From: Alphaproteobacteria bacterium
GTDB taxonomy: Bacteria > Pseudomonadota > Alphaproteobacteria > CACIAM-22H2
Reading direction: 5' to 3'
Length of the DNA: 64,000 bases
NCBI GenBank assembly: GCA_017308135.1
Contig: JAFKFM010000008.1
Location: 558,001 to 622,000, forward strand
Shown one piece after another: positions 62,282 through 64,000 of this stretch (position 1 is its first letter; each line of letters opens with the position of its first letter). A program made the position numbers and the translations under genes. The notes under the pieces are model-generated. The model was given only the letters and a program-made list of their open reading frames with translations, was not told the origin of the DNA and did no database searches.

Positions 62282-63271
62282 ATGATGAAACGTTTCGCCG
62301 CGGCCGCTTTCGCCGGCCTCGTCGCCCTGCTGCCCGGCCCCGACGCCGCGGCGCAGACCTATCAAATGAATATCGGCCACGTGCTTGCCGATACAAGCTC
62401 GTACCAAGTCGGCATGAAGTACTTCGCCGACGAGATGGCCAAGCGCACCAATAATCGCGTCAAGGTCAATATCTTCCCGGCGGGCGGCCTGGGCGGCGAG
62501 CTGCGCTTGGTCCAAGGCGGCACGACCGGCACGGTCGACGGCTTCATCATCGGCCAGCCGTCGCTGGAAGCCACGATCCCCGAGTTCAAGATCCTGTCGC
62601 TGCCCTATCTGTTCGACAGCGAGGCCGAGGCGATCAAGGTGCTGCGCGGCAGCTTCGGGCAGAAATTCCTCGACCTTCTGCCCAAATACAACATGGTCGG
62701 CCTGGGCTGGGCGGGCGTGTTCACGCGCGGCATTCCTGCGACGCGCGCCGTGGAGACCGCCAACGACCTTCGCGGCTTGAAGGTGCGCGTGATGCAGTCG
62801 CCCGGCTACATCTCGACCTTCAACTCGCTTGGCAGCCAGCCCACGCCGATCCCGTTCGGCGAATTGTTCATGGCGCTGCAGACGCGCGTCGTCGACGCAA
62901 CCGATCTCAGCCCCGATCTCGTGATCTCCGGCCAGTTCCTGAAGGCAATCACGCATTATTCGCAACCCGGCATCCATCAACTACCGTCGATCTTCGTGAT
63001 GTCGAAGGCGAAGTACGATTCCTTCCCCGAGGACATCCGCAAGATCGTGCTGGAAGTCGGCCGCGACGGCGCCGCCGCCGCGACGACCGAGCAGACGCGC
63101 GTGATGGCCGCCGGCCTCGAGGAAATGCGCGCCGCCGGCATCAAGATCTCGACGCCCAATCCCGCCAGCTTCCGCGAGGCGGCGATGAAGGCGTGGCCGT
63201 CGATCACCCAGGGCGTGCCGAATGTCGACGCCTATCTCGACGAGTTGAAGAAGGCGAAGGCAGCACCCTGA
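62282..63271 (+). CDS. TRAP transporter substrate-binding protein (DctP-like)
   Basis: A 329-residue periplasmic protein with a Sec signal ending near PDAAAQT. The DctP fold is seen in YQMNIGHVLADTSSYQVGMK, GGLGGELRLVQGG, DLRGLKVRVMQSPGYISTF and the helix after PIPFGELFMALQTRVVDA. The conserved arginine that usually clamps the ligand carboxylate is in KVRVMQS. AAGGAG precedes the ATG. Ligands are normally carboxylates; linkage with RidA and an aldehyde dehydrogenase suggests a keto or aldehyde acid. Confidence 0.93.
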   Translation: MMKRFAAAAFAGLVALLPGPDAAAQTYQMNIGHVLADTSSYQVGMKYFADEMAKRTNNRVKVNIFPAGGLGGELRLVQGGTTGTVDGFIIGQPSLEATIPEFKILSLPYLFDSEAEAIKVLRGSFGQKFLDLLPKYNMVGLGWAGVFTRGIPATRAVETANDLRGLKVRVMQSPGYISTFNSLGSQPTPIPFGELFMALQTRVVDATDLSPDLVISGQFLKAITHYSQPGIHQLPSIFVMSKAKYDSFPEDIRKIVLEVGRDGAAAATTEQTRVMAAGLEEMRAAGIKISTPNPASFREAAMKAWPSITQGVPNVDAYLDELKKAKAAP

Positions 63272-63277
63272 CCGGCG

Positions 63278-63307
63278 GGGGCGCCGCGCACCCCCCGGCG
63301 GCGCCCC
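63278..63307. promoter_or_regulatory. Strong GC hairpin between dctP-like and ridA-like genes
   Basis: GGGGCGCCG (63278-63286) pairs perfectly with CGGCGCCCC (63299-63307) across 12 bases. No T-run follows. It may protect the upstream mRNA and raise binding-protein levels relative to the downstream enzymes, as is common after binding-protein genes. Confidence 0.5.
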
Positions 63308-63347
63308 TTCCCGCCTTGCGAGTAGCACGAAGAAAGGAAACGCCACG

Positions 63348-63734
63348 ATGCGCACCGCCGTCCAAACGCCATTGCCGCCGATCGACGCGCCCCTGGAATG
63401 GGCGACGATGTCGAACGGCGTGTTCTACACCGCCGTCATCGGCACGCTGCCCGATGGCACGATGGACACCGGCGATATCCGCTCGCAGACCAAATACACG
63501 CTCGACAATCTGAAGCTCTGCGTCGAAGCGGCCGGCGGCACGATGGACGACGTGACGCAAGTCTTGGTCTATCTGACCAAGCGCGCCGACGCGAAGGGCA
63601 TGAACGAAGTTTACGCCCAGTATTTCAAGGCGCCCTATCCCAATCGCGCGACTGTCGTGATCTCAGAACTTCTCGTTCCCGGCTGCATCGTCGAGATGGT
63701 CGCCTACGCCCATATAGGCAAGGCCAAGGCCTGA
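63348..63734 (+). CDS. RidA/YjgF/UK114 family protein
   Basis: A 128-residue member of the Rid family (DIRSQTKYTLDNLKLCVEAA, DVTQVLVYLTKRADAKGMNE, PYPNRATVVISELLVPG). The arginine in NRATVV and the glutamate in CIVEMVAYA match the residues used for imine hydrolysis. AGAAAGGAAA lies upstream. In this operon it may remove reactive enamines or act as a ring-fission or deaminase-type enzyme. Confidence 0.9.
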   Translation: MRTAVQTPLPPIDAPLEWATMSNGVFYTAVIGTLPDGTMDTGDIRSQTKYTLDNLKLCVEAAGGTMDDVTQVLVYLTKRADAKGMNEVYAQYFKAPYPNRATVVISELLVPGCIVEMVAYAHIGKAKA

Positions 63735-63744
63735 CCGGCGACGG

Positions 63745-64000
63745 ATGCGCGACCTTCTCCATATCGATGGAAAATGGGTGAAGCCCGTCGCGGGCGGCAC
63801 GATCCCCGCGATCGACCCCGCGACGGGTGAAACCTTCCATCGCATTGCCGCTGCAACGGCACCGGATATCGATGCGGCCGTGAAAGCCGCGCGCGCCGCC
63901 TTCGATACAGGCCCGTGGCCGACCCTGTCGGGCAAGGAACGCGCCAGCGTGCTGCGCAAGATCGCGGCCGCGATCAAGGCACGACAATCGGAACTCGCCG
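63745..64000 (+). CDS. Aldehyde dehydrogenase (partial, N-terminal 85 residues)
   Basis: The frame starts at the ATG at 63745, ten bases after the ridA stop, and runs off the window. The visible part has the typical ALDH N-terminus: LHIDGKWVKPVAGGTIPAID, then VKAARAAFDTGPWPTLSGKE and RASVLRKIAAAIKAR. The catalytic cysteine lies beyond the window. NAD(P)-dependent oxidation of the aldehyde formed from the TRAP substrate is likely. Confidence 0.88.
   Translation, partial: MRDLLHIDGKWVKPVAGGTIPAIDPATGETFHRIAAATAPDIDAAVKAARAAFDTGPWPTLSGKERASVLRKIAAAIKARQSELA

Noticed and set aside
1..64000. tRNA or rRNA genes, CRISPR arrays, insertion sequences, prophage or secretion genes
   Set aside because: None could be recognised by eye on either strand.

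Overview
The window is GC-rich, densely packed bacterial DNA that reads as an alphaproteobacterium, most likely a soil or water Rhodospirillales-type organism. The basis is codon use rich in GCG/CGC/GAT, many ATGA stop-start overlaps, several Pot/Fe-type and Dpp-type ABC importers, a TRAP transporter, and kinases carrying the HDFNN phospho-acceptor motif. No rRNA, tRNA, CRISPR array or intact transposase was seen, so the taxonomic call is inference.

Layout. (1) 1-11.2 kb: an acid-sugar block. A partial glycoside-hydrolase-like gene, a GntR/FCD regulator, and a leftward operon of two enolase-superfamily enzymes plus a complete Dpp-type importer, behind a clear sigma-70 promoter with a palindromic operator. 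(2) 11.5-13.7 kb: a small membrane protein and a GMC oxidoreductase. (3) 13.8-21.3 kb: a flavin monooxygenase-like gene, then an operon of D-2-hydroxyacid dehydrogenase, a PotABCD-like importer and a class II aldolase-like protein. (4) 21.3-24.5 kb: an arylmalonate-decarboxylase-like enzyme with an AtzG/AtzE-like amidase pair and a divergent GntR regulator. (5) 24.5-34.65 kb: ten co-directional genes coding for a three-subunit molybdenum hydroxylase, a PotABCD-like importer, a two-subunit Rieske dioxygenase and a PhyH oxygenase. (6) 35-36.9 kb, divergent from block 5: a TauD-type dioxygenase and an FMN alpha-hydroxyacid dehydrogenase. (7) 36.9-39.2 kb: an AT-richer accessory patch with orphan genes, small tandem repeats and a possible cassette junction. 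(8) 39.2-49.6 kb: signal transduction genes, namely two receiver-only regulators, a degenerate GGDEF/EAL-like protein, two large hybrid kinases and one membrane kinase. (9) 50.3-59.05 kb: an operon of importer, TauD-like dioxygenase, a permease-tail remnant, a creatinase-like M24 protein, a GlcG/HbpS protein, an amidase and an XRE-cupin regulator. (10) 59.4-64 kb: an FCD regulator divergent from a TRAP transporter, RidA and an aldehyde dehydrogenase cut by the window end.

How it fits together. Most of the window is a series of uptake-plus-catabolism modules, each pairing one importer with two to six enzymes and usually a local regulator. The substrates are not known. The enzyme mixes suggest uronate-like acid sugars (block 1), malonate/amide-type compounds (block 4), an N-heteroaromatic or aromatic acid (block 5) and an amide or guanidino-like compound (block 9). 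The signalling block shows no DNA-binding output of its own. Three copies of a short, apparently protein-coding repeat lie between blocks, two of them bracketing the accessory and signalling region.
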